Source of the DNA: Porticoccus sp033791605
GTDB taxonomy: Bacteria; Pseudomonadota; Gammaproteobacteria; Pseudomonadales; Porticoccaceae
Reading direction: 5' to 3'
Assembly (NCBI GenBank): GCA_033791605.1
Contig: JASJGJ010000110.1
Location: 1 to 53,090 of the forward strand
Length of the DNA stretch: 53,090 nt
How positions within the stretch are numbered: the first letter of the stretch is position 1; the number at the start of each line of letters is the position of its first letter. The notes beneath the pieces are model-generated. The model did no database searches. It was given only the letters and a program-made list of their open reading frames with translations, and was not told the origin of the DNA. Shown here piece after piece: positions 1 to 7,701 of the stretch. The position numbers and the translations under genes were made by a program.

Positions 1-454
1 AAGCATGATCCAGAATCTGCCCATCAGCAACACTAGCCGACCTATCAAAAGCATCAAGAATAGTATTATTAATACTTATCGTGCTACCCAAAAAGTCCAA
101 TGCAGTGTTAATACGATTGTTCTGATTAGGACTATAACTACCATGCTCGCCCATAAATGCTATACGCCCACCACCTAGTAAATAGTTACCCATGGCATTC
201 AATTCTGCCCCGGTGTAATCGTCAGCCGGTTGTGTAGCCCACAACAGATTAGTACTCGATAGATCAACCGTATCAAGTGTCCCTGTCGCAATAGAAGAAC
301 TATGGTCAGCCAAATCATCATAAAAGCTATTGACGTTACTGAGACTAAACGACCCACTAATTGTCTCACCCCATACTGTCACAAGCCCAGCCTGTGCATA
401 AGAACTCACTGTAACTGTAACAATCAATCCTAAAAACAATTGTTTAATTTTCAT
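1..454 (-). CDS. Secreted protein, probable PEP-CTERM type, 3' end outside the window
   Basis: The reading frame opens at ATG 454 (minus strand) and runs off the left edge with no stop, so about 151 residues are visible. GGAG lies 7 nt before the ATG. Residues 1-22 form a signal peptide (MKIKQLFLGLIVTVTVSSYAQA, cut after AQA). The rest is Ser/Asn/Thr-rich with a stretch of the form YTGAELNAMGNYLLGGGRIAF, as in beta-sheet-rich or amidotransferase-fold exported proteins. A C-terminal PEP-CTERM anchor would lie outside the window and cannot be seen. I suspect one because this gene shares its sigma-54 promoter and upstream dyad with the clear PEP-CTERM gene at 45485. Function unknown; extracellular or surface location is inferred from the signal peptide. 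Confidence 0.7.
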   Translation of the reverse strand, partial: MKIKQLFLGLIVTVTVSSYAQAGLVTVWGETISGSFSLSNVNSFYDDLADHSSSIATGTLDTVDLSSTNLLWATQPADDYTGAELNAMGNYLLGGGRIAFMGEHGSYSPNQNNRINTALDFLGSTISINNTILDAFDRSASVADGQILDHA

Positions 455-567
455 GAAAAAACTCCATTCATAAATAATTTTAAATTCTATTTAAATTAAA
501 AAAATCTCTTTAAGCTATAAACCAACAGAGAACTGTTACAGCCTCAATCTATCACTGAATAATGTAA

Positions 568-584
568 AGCAAAATTCTTGCCAA
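568..584 (-). promoter_or_regulatory. Sigma-54 (RpoN) -24/-12 promoter
   Basis: Read on the minus strand the site is TTGGCAAG-AATT-TTGCT, matching the RpoN consensus TTGGCACG-N4-TTGCW at all but one informative position. The GG and GC dinucleotides are separated by the required 10 nt. Transcription would begin near 557, leaving a leader of about 100 nt before the secreted-protein gene at 454. Confidence 0.75.
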
Positions 585-645
585 AAAATATAGTCATTAT
601 ATTTCAATAGATTAGATCAACTAATACTTTAGCACTGACTCAAAG

Positions 646-662
646 TGTAAAATTTTTCGACA
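646..662 (-). promoter_or_regulatory. Putative enhancer (upstream activator) site for the sigma-54 promoter
   Basis: On the minus strand this reads TGTCGAAAAATTTTACA, a TGT-N11-ACA dyad. It is identical at 15 of 17 positions to the site at 45336-45352, which sits in the equivalent place before the PEP-CTERM gene at 45485. Its near edge is 61 nt from the -24 element and its centre is about 97 nt from the predicted start, a normal distance for an NtrC-family activator. A weaker, less certain relative may lie at about 674-692. Confidence 0.6.
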
Positions 663-1572
663 GGCTCGAGTAACAGACAATTTTTTTTCGGTCTTGCTGA
701 AGCAGATGGCATCTACTCAATAACGCCGCTGGTAACCCCTTAATACAATGGTAATACGGGGAAACCTACTTTGACGTAGAAAAGGACACTTGAACCCACA
801 CAAGGAATCTCAATCTATTGAAAATGAATTAGAAGTTAACAACCACCCTGCTTCGATTAGCACTACATTAATGTTAAATACTCCCACCACTCATTAGAGA
901 TAAAAAGTGTTCTAGCAAGTGCTCGCTCAAGTCCTCTCCTAGTTAATCTAGTGATTTCCTTATAACACCTTAGGTAAAGTGCGCTTATACAATTTTCAGC
1001 AGTTTTTTCTTGCATCCTTTCCGTGCTGTATTGAAGGCTTTCGTATGCAAATTTTGGCAGACCTAGATCCACTGCTACGCATACACCAATAGAACCAGAA
1101 AATTAAGGATAATAAACCCGCTAGAACATATAGGACTTCCGCTGGGATCCTCATGCTTTTACCCTTTATTCTCAAGGCATACATACTGAGGGCTATACCC
1201 ATAAGAGAACTCTCCCAACCTTTAGTTACGCCCAGCGGTTAGGAATTTTTCTCTCAATGGTTAAATCTTTGCAATTCGCTTCTGAAGCTTCCATGCTTAC
1301 GGCATCCAATCAATACACCGAAAAAGTTTTTAAGCATAGTGACGAGAACACCTTCAATCTCACCTTACTATTCTATGCTGGGTGGTATAAACAACCCCTC
1401 AGTCAACGAGCAGGAAAGACCCTGATGGCATTCACTTTACATACCAAAGAAACCCCGCTCCAAAAACCAGCCAGTTGTGTCTTGCCAAGGCACAGAGGCG
1501 TGGCTGACCGGGTCAATGTCACACCTTAAACGACAGACCTCACTAGAAAAGACCATCTGACTTGGATTAACG
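663..1572. other. About 0.9 kb without a convincing gene; possible decayed small membrane protein
   Basis: No recognised gene lies here. Two overlapping minus-strand frames deserve mention. Frame 996-1202 encodes 68 residues with one hydrophobic helix (VLYVLAGLLSLIFWFYW). Frame 863-1072 encodes a charged, Arg/Glu-rich 69-residue stretch. The second begins one frame-shift away from where the helix of the first ends, so together they could be one frameshifted or misread membrane protein of about 110 residues. Neither has a good ribosome binding site. A plus-strand frame at 1257-1529 (90 aa) has no family resemblance and poor composition, and I do not call it. Confidence 0.25.
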
Positions 1573-2496
1573 ATGAACACCAATGAACTTTGTCACGTCA
1601 CAACCACTTCGTTTCACAATACACTGGGGAGCGCAAAGTATCCGTTTGAATCGGGGCGTTACTGGCTGTTTACCTCAAAACTCTGTCCGTTTGCACACCG
1701 CACTGAACTTGCACGAAAGCTCACCGGACTGGACCGACACATTGGCCTGACGATTGCCGGCTCTGTACAGACGGAGAAGGGCTGGAATCTAGTTGATATC
1801 TATACAGGCGACGGAAATAGTCCTAGCCCTGTTGCACAGATTGGTCGTCTTCCCGGCATCTACGCACTAGCATCGCCTGGTTACACTGGCCGAGCATCCG
1901 TCCCCGTACTATTCGACACGAAGACACAAACCATCGTCAATAATGAGTCCGCTGAGATCATTCAGATGTTTGATTCAGTTGCTGTTGAGATTGCTGATCA
2001 CCACACGCTGTACCCGAAATCGCAGCGCACTGGCATCGATGAGATCATTCGGTCGATGAACGATGACCTTATCAGCCCCATCTACCGCGCTGGTTTTGCC
2101 CGCAACCAAGCTGACTACGACACCAACTTTAACAAAGTCTTTACAGCACTGAGCAAGCTTGACTCGTATTTAGCGCACACAGGCCCCTTTATTGCGGGTG
2201 AGGCTTTGACGCTTGCCGATGTACATGCATACCCACACCTGTCGCGGTTCGATGCGATTTATCACTCACTGTATCGCCTCAACAAAAACTTTATCTCCGA
2301 CCACACCAATATTGCCGCCTATTTGAGCCGACTGGGAGCAATATCCATAATTGCTGACACCCTTGATCTCCAAGCATCAAAAAATGGTTATTTCCTCTCT
2401 TGGAACCAACCAACGAATGCGAACTTCGTTCCTTCAGGCCCTGTTGTCGACCCACGCTCTGGCGTTGCCGTCGTTGGCGTCAGACTAGCGAGGTGA
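1573..2496 (+). CDS. Glutathionyl-hydroquinone reductase (Xi-class glutathione transferase, YqjG/EcfG family)
   Basis: These enzymes use glutathione to reduce glutathionyl-hydroquinones and other glutathione mixed conjugates in the cytoplasm. The 307-residue protein has the usual length. The active-site motif is CPFAHR at residues 38-43 (family form CPWAHR), with Cys38 as the expected nucleophile. A thioredoxin-like N-terminal half is followed by an all-helical C-terminal half containing the typical GPFIAGEALTLADVHAYPHLSRFD segment. The position that is usually Trp in the motif is Phe, a mild deviation. It stands alone, with 91 nt before the CBS gene downstream. The start at 1573 has only a weak purine run upstream. 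Confidence 0.85.
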   Translation: MNTNELCHVTTTSFHNTLGSAKYPFESGRYWLFTSKLCPFAHRTELARKLTGLDRHIGLTIAGSVQTEKGWNLVDIYTGDGNSPSPVAQIGRLPGIYALASPGYTGRASVPVLFDTKTQTIVNNESAEIIQMFDSVAVEIADHHTLYPKSQRTGIDEIIRSMNDDLISPIYRAGFARNQADYDTNFNKVFTALSKLDSYLAHTGPFIAGEALTLADVHAYPHLSRFDAIYHSLYRLNKNFISDHTNIAAYLSRLGAISIIADTLDLQASKNGYFLSWNQPTNANFVPSGPVVDPRSGVAVVGVRLAR

Positions 2497-2587
2497 AACC
2501 TCATCACAAGGTTGATCTAGACGCACTTACCTCACAACAATATGATGGAGAGGCAGTTTAATGTAAACACTCTGACGTGGAGAGACT

Positions 2588-3241
2588 ATGTTCTACGTAT
2601 TCGACAGCACAGGAAGAATATTTGACGGAACATTAGAGACACTGCGCCGCGTCGAAAAAATATCAGCTATACGTTCAGTACGAACGGTAGCTGACTCTTC
2701 TGATATTGAAAACCAATCAGGTCGCGCCCTCCAACGTGGCGAGACTCCGGATTATATGGTTTCAAGTAAGAACGCCAAACAGTATGGCGATATGCTTGCA
2801 CAGCGAGGTAGTCGAGAGGCCGTCTACCACGCCTATCAAATAATGACGCAGCCCGCCCAGTGTATTGCCTCTCACTGGCTTCTAGCGCAGACAATCGAAC
2901 AGTTTCGTTCTTGCGCCTTTCAAGTCTTCCCCATCGTCGACGACCGCAAGCAACTGGCGGGGCTTCTATCGAGAAGACAATTTTACGAATTTTTACTCAG
3001 TGAAGATGCTCGACTCAACACCCCGTCCAGCTCTGTTGCGGAATGCTTTGTCACTCCCCATAGCCGTGTCTACTGTGCCGATCCAGTGACAGATGTTCGA
3101 CGCATTGCAACCTTACTGGTAGAAAAAAATCTGGATGCCGTCCCAATAGTCGAAGACAATAGCCGCTTGGTGGGAATTGTTTCCAGAACAGATATTCTGA
3201 AATGTGCGGTCACCGATCCTCCGCTATCACTATGGTGCTAG
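2588..3241 (+). CDS. CBS-domain pair protein
   Basis: A 217-residue soluble protein with an unassigned N-terminal part (about 1-80) and two CBS domains. The first, at about 84-140, contains MTQPAQCIASHWLLAQTIEQF and FPIVDDRKQLAGLLSRRQF. The second, at about 148-210, contains AVPIVEDNSRLVGIVSRTDIL. CBS pairs usually bind adenosyl nucleotides and act as energy or ionic-strength sensors. No effector domain is fused, so the partner is unknown. GGAG lies 5 nt before the ATG. It follows the hydroquinone reductase in the same direction but with 91 nt between them, and no functional link is evident. Confidence 0.75.
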   Translation: MFYVFDSTGRIFDGTLETLRRVEKISAIRSVRTVADSSDIENQSGRALQRGETPDYMVSSKNAKQYGDMLAQRGSREAVYHAYQIMTQPAQCIASHWLLAQTIEQFRSCAFQVFPIVDDRKQLAGLLSRRQFYEFLLSEDARLNTPSSSVAECFVTPHSRVYCADPVTDVRRIATLLVEKNLDAVPIVEDNSRLVGIVSRTDILKCAVTDPPLSLWC

Positions 3242-3361
3242 AGGTATGCAAGCTACTAGTATGCTGGACATACATGCTTGATTCACTCTGAAGCTATCCT
3301 CCTAGAGAGGTATAGTAAAACCCCACTTCACTAAAACATCTGTCCAAAACAGAATGGACAA

Positions 3362-3916
3362 TTATCTGACTTCTGGTTTTTCATTGTTTGTATCTTGAAA
3401 AGATACCGCCTGCTGGGAAGAAAGCGGTTGATCCACCGCCATATCCTGCCGGTCCAGTAGCCCCACATCCAATACCGGAGAGGCATCAATGTCTTGGGCA
3501 TCCATCATATGGGCGATACGCTGCAGCGACGCGATAATCATCGTTTGCTCCCACACCTTCAAGCCTGAGAACTCTCGGGCAAAATGATCCTGCAGCGGGA
3601 TTGGAGCCTCTTTTAACGTTTCAACCGCCTGATCCGTCAAATACGCATGCACCTTACGCTTATCCTCCTTAGATCGCACTCGAAACACTAAGTCTCGTTT
3701 TTCCAGACGATCCAATATGGTCGTAACCGTCGCCTGACTTAAGCTGATTTCGCTTGCCAACTCGCCGATAGTGACCTCTCCCTTGTTGCGAATGGTTTGC
3801 AACAATAAAATCTGAGGAGCGGTTAAGCCTGTGGTTTTTACCAGATGCCTAGAGTGTAAGTCCGTTGCTCGAATAACACGGCGCAGGGCAACTAGTACTT
3901 CTTCAATGCTATTCAG
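3362..3916 (-). CDS. ectR: EctR-type MarR-family regulator of the ectoine operon
   Basis: This is a MarR winged-helix regulator of 184 residues when started at CTG 3916. The helix-turn-helix and wing span about residues 45-100 (GELASEISLSQATVTTILDR, wing SKEDKRKVH). It is divergent from ectA, the known arrangement for EctR, which represses ectABC at low salinity in methylotrophs. No ATG, GTG or TTG gives the full domain: an in-frame TAG lies just upstream at codon -4, and the first in-frame TTG (3805) would delete the N-terminal dimerisation helices. CTG 3916 has AGGAG 6 nt upstream, and its product starts MNSIEEVLVALRRVIRATDL, as expected for the family. An ATT codon 9 nt further in is the alternative. 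The regulatory role is inferred from family, position and the operator at 4065. Confidence 0.85.
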   Translation of the reverse strand: MNSIEEVLVALRRVIRATDLHSRHLVKTTGLTAPQILLLQTIRNKGEVTIGELASEISLSQATVTTILDRLEKRDLVFRVRSKEDKRKVHAYLTDQAVETLKEAPIPLQDHFAREFSGLKVWEQTMIIASLQRIAHMMDAQDIDASPVLDVGLLDRQDMAVDQPLSSQQAVSFQDTNNEKPEVR

Positions 3917-4064
3917 ATAACTCTCCTAACAACCAACTCAGCCGTTTATTCGCTTGAATTATACATACCTGCCGACCACCACCACCCAAAAAAGGTAGGA
4001 ATAATCGAGGAAACCTTACTGCAGTATCTTGCCAGAATCGGCTGACGAGGTGGATCAATATTAA

Positions 4065-4082
4065 TACTTAGTGTACTATATT
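4065..4082. promoter_or_regulatory. Probable EctR operator between ectR and ectA
   Basis: The sequence TACTTAGT-GT-ACTATATT consists of two 8-bp half-sites separated by 2 bp. As I remember it, the EctR1 operator described in Methylomicrobium alcaliphilum is TATTTAGT-GT-ACTATATA, which this matches at 16 of 18 positions. In that organism the operator overlaps the -10 of ectA. Here TACTAT (4074-4079) could serve as a -10. The site is 140 bp upstream of ectA, so the ectA leader would be long. Confidence 0.7.
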
Positions 4083-4117
4083 TACAAATCTAAACAATTT
4101 CAAAGTAAATTACTTAA

Positions 4118-4140
4118 AAATCGCCTAATTATGGCGATTT
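4118..4140. repeat. Perfect 8-bp inverted repeat in the ectA leader
   Basis: Arms AAATCGCC and GGCGATTT flank a 7-nt AT loop. It lies 36 bp downstream of the operator and 82 bp before ectA, so it would be transcribed in the leader. The following stretch is AT-rich but not a clean T-tract, so a terminator or attenuator is only possible. It could also bind a second regulator. Confidence 0.5.
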
Positions 4141-4221
4141 ATTGTTAATAATAGAGGTTAATACTATAAATATTTAAAATTTTTATAAAATATTAGTTAG
4201 TTGTATAAATAATATTTAAGG

Positions 4222-4731
4222 ATGAATGACGTTAAAATGACACAGAAATTCACATTCCACACACCATCTACCGAGGATGGCTTATCCGTTTACAGATTGA
4301 TAAAGGCCTGCCCTCCCCTTGATAGAAACTCAGCCTATTGCAATCTCCTGCAATGCCATCATTTTGCTGAGACTTCTGTTGCTGCAAAAATGGAGGGCGA
4401 TTTGGTGGGTTTTGTGAGCGGATATTTGGTCCCGGGCAAACCCAACACATTATTTATATGGCAGGTCGCCGTCGCTGAGCATGCACGGGGATACGGGCTC
4501 GCCACACAAATGATTCAAAGAATCATTGATCGCCCCAACAATACCGACATCACCTGGCTGGAAACAACCATAACTGCCGACAACGCAGCTTCATGGGCAT
4601 TGTTTGAAAGCCTAGCCAGAGCACGCGGCGGCATGGTCAAACGAACCGTTATGTTTGATAAGAAGAAACACTTCAACAACCAACACAACACAGAATATCT
4701 GATGAGAATTGGGCCTTTTGGCCCAAAGTAA
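4222..4731 (+). CDS. ectA: L-2,4-diaminobutyrate N-gamma-acetyltransferase
   Basis: EctA transfers acetyl from acetyl-CoA to L-2,4-diaminobutyrate, the second step of ectoine synthesis. The 169-residue GNAT-fold protein has the acetyl-CoA loop ARGYGLA (residues 88-94), the family signature CPPLDRNSAYCNLLQCHHFA near the N terminus, and the LETTITADNAASWALFESLA segment. Two in-frame starts are possible: ATG 4222 and ATG 4237. AAGG (4218-4221) is too close to the first and too far from the second. A 4-codon reading frame at 4226-4240 lies between them and its stop overlaps ATG 4237, so translational coupling is possible. It is the first gene of the ect operon, 44 nt before ectB. Confidence 0.95.
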   Translation: MNDVKMTQKFTFHTPSTEDGLSVYRLIKACPPLDRNSAYCNLLQCHHFAETSVAAKMEGDLVGFVSGYLVPGKPNTLFIWQVAVAEHARGYGLATQMIQRIIDRPNNTDITWLETTITADNAASWALFESLARARGGMVKRTVMFDKKKHFNNQHNTEYLMRIGPFGPK

Positions 4732-4775
4732 ATGCCACTCACAAATAACTGTATACAGACTACAAGAGATAAATA

Positions 4776-6086
4776 ATGAAAATATTTGATGAAATTGAAT
4801 CAGAAGTACAAAGTTATGCCCGATCCTTTCCCCGCATATTCAATAAGGCACAGGGTGAATTCCTCTACGATGAAGATGGCAATCAATACCTAGACTTTCT
4901 GGCCGGCGCCGGCACCTTGAACTATGGGCATAACAACCCACTGTTTAAAGAAAAACTACTTCAGTACATCCATGATGATGGCATCACTCACGGTCTCGAC
5001 CTCCACACCAAAGCTAAAGGTCAATTTCTTGAAGCGTTTAATGAGAAAATACTCAAGCCGCGCAATATGGAATACATGGTTCAATTTACCGGGCCAACCG
5101 GAACCAATGCTGTCGAAGCTGCCATGAAAATTGCTCGCAATGTGACTGGCCAGCAAAACATTGTCACCTTCACCAATGGCTTCCATGGCGTTAGTCTTGG
5201 TGCATTGGCCGCGACTGGTAATTCCCATCACCGAGATGCCGCAGGGGTAAGCCTGAATGGCACCCATCGTATGCCTTTTGATGGCTATCTAGGGGAAGAT
5301 ATTGATACGACGGTTTACCTAGACAAGGTACTGTCTGACTCAAGCAGTGGTATCAATTCACCTGCCGCAGTGATTGTTGAAACTGTGCAAGGTGAAGGCG
5401 GTATTAATGTAGCCAGCGCGGAGTGGTTAAGGAATCTCCAGACCGTCTGTAGAAAGCACGGCATTCTGCTTATTGTTGATGATATTCAGGCAGGCTGTGG
5501 CCGTACCGGTGATTTTTTCAGTTTTGAAGAGGCCGGCATTGAGCCAGATATTATTACTCTGTCCAAATCCCTAGGAGGTTATGGTCTACCTTTCGCCGTG
5601 GTGTTAATGAAACCAGAACTGGATCAATGGAAACCCGGCGAACATAACGGGACTTTTCGCGGTAACAATTTCGCTTTTGTCACAGCAAAAGCCGCCATTG
5701 ATCAATATTGGTCAGACGATAGCTTTTCCAAAGCCGTTAAACGTAAAGGCAAGTATATCACTGAGCGACTCGACGCCATTGTTGCTCAATATGGTGAAGG
5801 TAATTTTACGACCCGAGGCCGCGGGATGTTTCAAGGTATTAACTGCGTTAGCGGTGAGCTGGCCGGAGCGATTACACAAAAAGCGTTTAAAAATGGCTTG
5901 ATTATTGAAACCAGTGGCGCAGACGATCATGTGGTCAAATTCCTATGCCCCTTAATTATCAACGATGAAAACCTGAAAAAAGGTATTGATATTGTTGAAC
6001 AGGCGATCAAAGAGGTTTGCGCTAATGAAGAATCAATCCCCGAAGAGGTCTATTACTTCGATGAAAAGCAAGCCGTAGGCGTTTGA
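4776..6086 (+). CDS. ectB: L-2,4-diaminobutyrate:2-oxoglutarate aminotransferase
   Basis: EctB is a class-III PLP aminotransferase that makes L-2,4-diaminobutyrate from aspartate semialdehyde and glutamate, the first committed ectoine step. At 436 residues it has the family length. Visible features are the phosphate-binding TGPTGTNAVEAAMKIA (residues 105-120), the PLP-ring aspartate in VDDIQAGCGRTGD (234-246) and the Schiff-base lysine K264 in TLSKSLGGYG. The EctB signature NYGHNNP (49-55) is present. The start has AAGAGA about 7 nt upstream. Its TGA is followed at once by the TTG that could open the next small gene, so the two are probably translationally coupled. Confidence 0.95.
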   Translation: MKIFDEIESEVQSYARSFPRIFNKAQGEFLYDEDGNQYLDFLAGAGTLNYGHNNPLFKEKLLQYIHDDGITHGLDLHTKAKGQFLEAFNEKILKPRNMEYMVQFTGPTGTNAVEAAMKIARNVTGQQNIVTFTNGFHGVSLGALAATGNSHHRDAAGVSLNGTHRMPFDGYLGEDIDTTVYLDKVLSDSSSGINSPAAVIVETVQGEGGINVASAEWLRNLQTVCRKHGILLIVDDIQAGCGRTGDFFSFEEAGIEPDIITLSKSLGGYGLPFAVVLMKPELDQWKPGEHNGTFRGNNFAFVTAKAAIDQYWSDDSFSKAVKRKGKYITERLDAIVAQYGEGNFTTRGRGMFQGINCVSGELAGAITQKAFKNGLIIETSGADDHVVKFLCPLIINDENLKKGIDIVEQAIKEVCANEESIPEEVYYFDEKQAVGV

Positions 6087-6362
6087 TTGATCCGACAAAT
6101 GAAAGTAGTTAGCGAGCAAATGCGCATTTGGCCGGGGGAAAGGCAGTTACTACCCTTGGTGCCCGATGGCCGAAAACTGCTATTGCATTGCATTAGCGGC
6201 AAGGCGTATCTAAGAGTTATGAATCAAGCCCATCGACAGCTTTTAAAGGCAGGCGATCAACCTGTCATTGCTGGCGGGGAAGTGGCCACACTGAGTGGCA
6301 TTGAGACCATGTTATTTGAAATTAAAAATTTAGCTCAAAAGGATGAGATCAGTGATTGTTAG
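6087..6362 (+). CDS. Small cupin-like/DUF2917-like protein inserted between ectB and ectC
   Basis: This small frame has no place in the canonical ectABC order. It is 91 residues if started at TTG 6087, immediately after the ectB stop, or 87 from ATG 6099. Its C terminus overlaps ectC by 11 nt. The pattern (alternating hydrophobic beta strands, ISGKAYLRVMN, LLKAGDQPVIAGGEVATLSG) recalls the small DUF2917 cupin-like family, a resemblance by eye only. There is no signal peptide or membrane segment. The tight junctions on both sides argue that it is translated as part of the operon. Function unknown. A role as an EctC partner or effector-sensing subunit is speculation from position and the shared beta-barrel look. 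Confidence 0.7.
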   Translation: MIRQMKVVSEQMRIWPGERQLLPLVPDGRKLLLHCISGKAYLRVMNQAHRQLLKAGDQPVIAGGEVATLSGIETMLFEIKNLAQKDEISDC

Positions 6363-6756
6363 ACATTTAGAACAAGCCGAACAAACCGAACGTCGTATTG
6401 TCTCTCCCGATGGTAATTGGGAAAGCACGCGATTGTTATTAAAAGACGACAATATGGGCTTTTCCTTCCATATCACCACTATCTACGAAGGTGCCGATTT
6501 CCAGATGCATTACCAGAATCACTTGGAATCTGTGTACTGTATTAGCGGTGAGGGGGAAGTCGAAACAATAGAGGATGGCAAAAAACATCCCATCAGTCCG
6601 GGCACACTGTATAACCTAGACAAACATGACAAACATATTTTGCGGGCATTTAAGGAAATGAAAATGGCCTGCGTCTTCAACCCGCCCTTAAACGGCAAAG
6701 AAGTCCATAATACCGAGGGAGCCTATGAACTTGAAGCAGAAGCTGTCACGTCATAA
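6352..6756 (+). CDS. ectC: L-ectoine synthase
   Basis: EctC is a metal-dependent cupin that cyclises N-gamma-acetyl-diaminobutyrate to ectoine. From GTG 6352 the product is 134 residues and begins MIVRHLEQAE, the canonical EctC N terminus. AAGGA lies 8 nt before this GTG. An upstream in-frame ATG at 6343 would add MRS but abuts the AAGG and is less likely. The metal-ligand set seen in EctC structures is preserved: Glu59 (in HLES), Tyr87 (in TLYNLD) and His95 (in KHDKHI). It overlaps the preceding small gene by 11 nt and is followed 9 nt later by ectD. Confidence 0.95.
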   Translation: MIVRHLEQAEQTERRIVSPDGNWESTRLLLKDDNMGFSFHITTIYEGADFQMHYQNHLESVYCISGEGEVETIEDGKKHPISPGTLYNLDKHDKHILRAFKEMKMACVFNPPLNGKEVHNTEGAYELEAEAVTS

Positions 6757-6765
6757 GGAAGTGAC

Positions 6766-7701
6766 ATGAATCTTACCGCAACAAACAAGCCCCTTGCGCA
6801 ACATGATCGTTACCCCTCGAGGGGTGCGCTTAAAGCCCGGCTTGTTGAACGCAAAGATCCTGTCGTTTATGCACCAAACCATGTAGCCGCCCCCATCGAT
6901 GAGCAGCTTGTAGAGCAGTATAAAGAACAAGGATTTATTGTTTTAGACAATGTATTTACCAAACAGGAAATCATTGGCTTTCGTCAAGAGCTGGACCGGT
7001 TGCGACACGATAATGCTATTAAAGCCTCGGACGAAACCATTACCGAACCTGGCAGCGGCGAAGTTCGGTCGATATTTAGAATTCACGAAGTAAGTACGGT
7101 ATTTAAAAAGCTATCTGCCGATATTCGGTTGGCAGGATTAGCTCAGTTCTTACTCGATGACCGTGTTTATATTCACCAGTCGCGACTCAACTATAAACCC
7201 GGCTTTCGTGGCAAGGAGTTTTTCTGGCATTCCGATTTTGAAACCTGGCACGTAGAAGATGGTATGCCCGCGATGCGCGCATTGAGTATGTCAATCACAC
7301 TCACCGATAATCATAATAACAACGGCCCGCTGATGCTGACTCCCGGGTCACACCAAAAATATGTGGTGTGCGAAGGCGACACCCCTGATGAACACTTTAA
7401 ATCGTCCCTTAAAAAACAGGAGTTCGGCGTACCCAGTGATGACCAGCTACGTCAACTAGTAACAGAAGGCGGTATTACCACAGCGACAGGTAAGCCCGGC
7501 AGCGTAATTATTTTTGATTGTAATACCCTACATGGCTCCAATGGCAACATTACGCCATTCCCCCGCTCTAACGCATTTTTTGTCTATAACGCAATCAGCA
7601 ACCAAGTTGGCCAACCTTTCTGTCAGCAGCCACCACGACCTGAATTTATTTGTACGCGACGACAGATACGACCTGTTATGACAGGGAATACTCATGAATA
7701 A
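6766..7701 (+). CDS. ectD: Ectoine 5-hydroxylase (Fe(II)/2-oxoglutarate dioxygenase)
   Basis: EctD converts ectoine to 5-hydroxyectoine using O2, Fe(II) and 2-oxoglutarate. The 311-residue protein carries the family signature around FFWHSDFETWHVEDGMP, with iron ligands His155, Asp157 and His256 (in TLHGSNG). An arginine further on (PRSNAFFVYN) fits 2-oxoglutarate binding. AAGGAAG lies 4 nt before the ATG, 9 nt after ectC. The 3' end overlaps the next gene by 8 nt. Having ectD inside the ect operon predicts hydroxyectoine production alongside ectoine. Confidence 0.95.
   Translation: MNLTATNKPLAQHDRYPSRGALKARLVERKDPVVYAPNHVAAPIDEQLVEQYKEQGFIVLDNVFTKQEIIGFRQELDRLRHDNAIKASDETITEPGSGEVRSIFRIHEVSTVFKKLSADIRLAGLAQFLLDDRVYIHQSRLNYKPGFRGKEFFWHSDFETWHVEDGMPAMRALSMSITLTDNHNNNGPLMLTPGSHQKYVVCEGDTPDEHFKSSLKKQEFGVPSDDQLRQLVTEGGITTATGKPGSVIIFDCNTLHGSNGNITPFPRSNAFFVYNAISNQVGQPFCQQPPRPEFICTRRQIRPVMTGNTHE

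Noticed and set aside
1257..1529. 90-residue plus-strand reading frame
   Set aside because: No ribosome site, no family resemblance and poor composition; likely chance.
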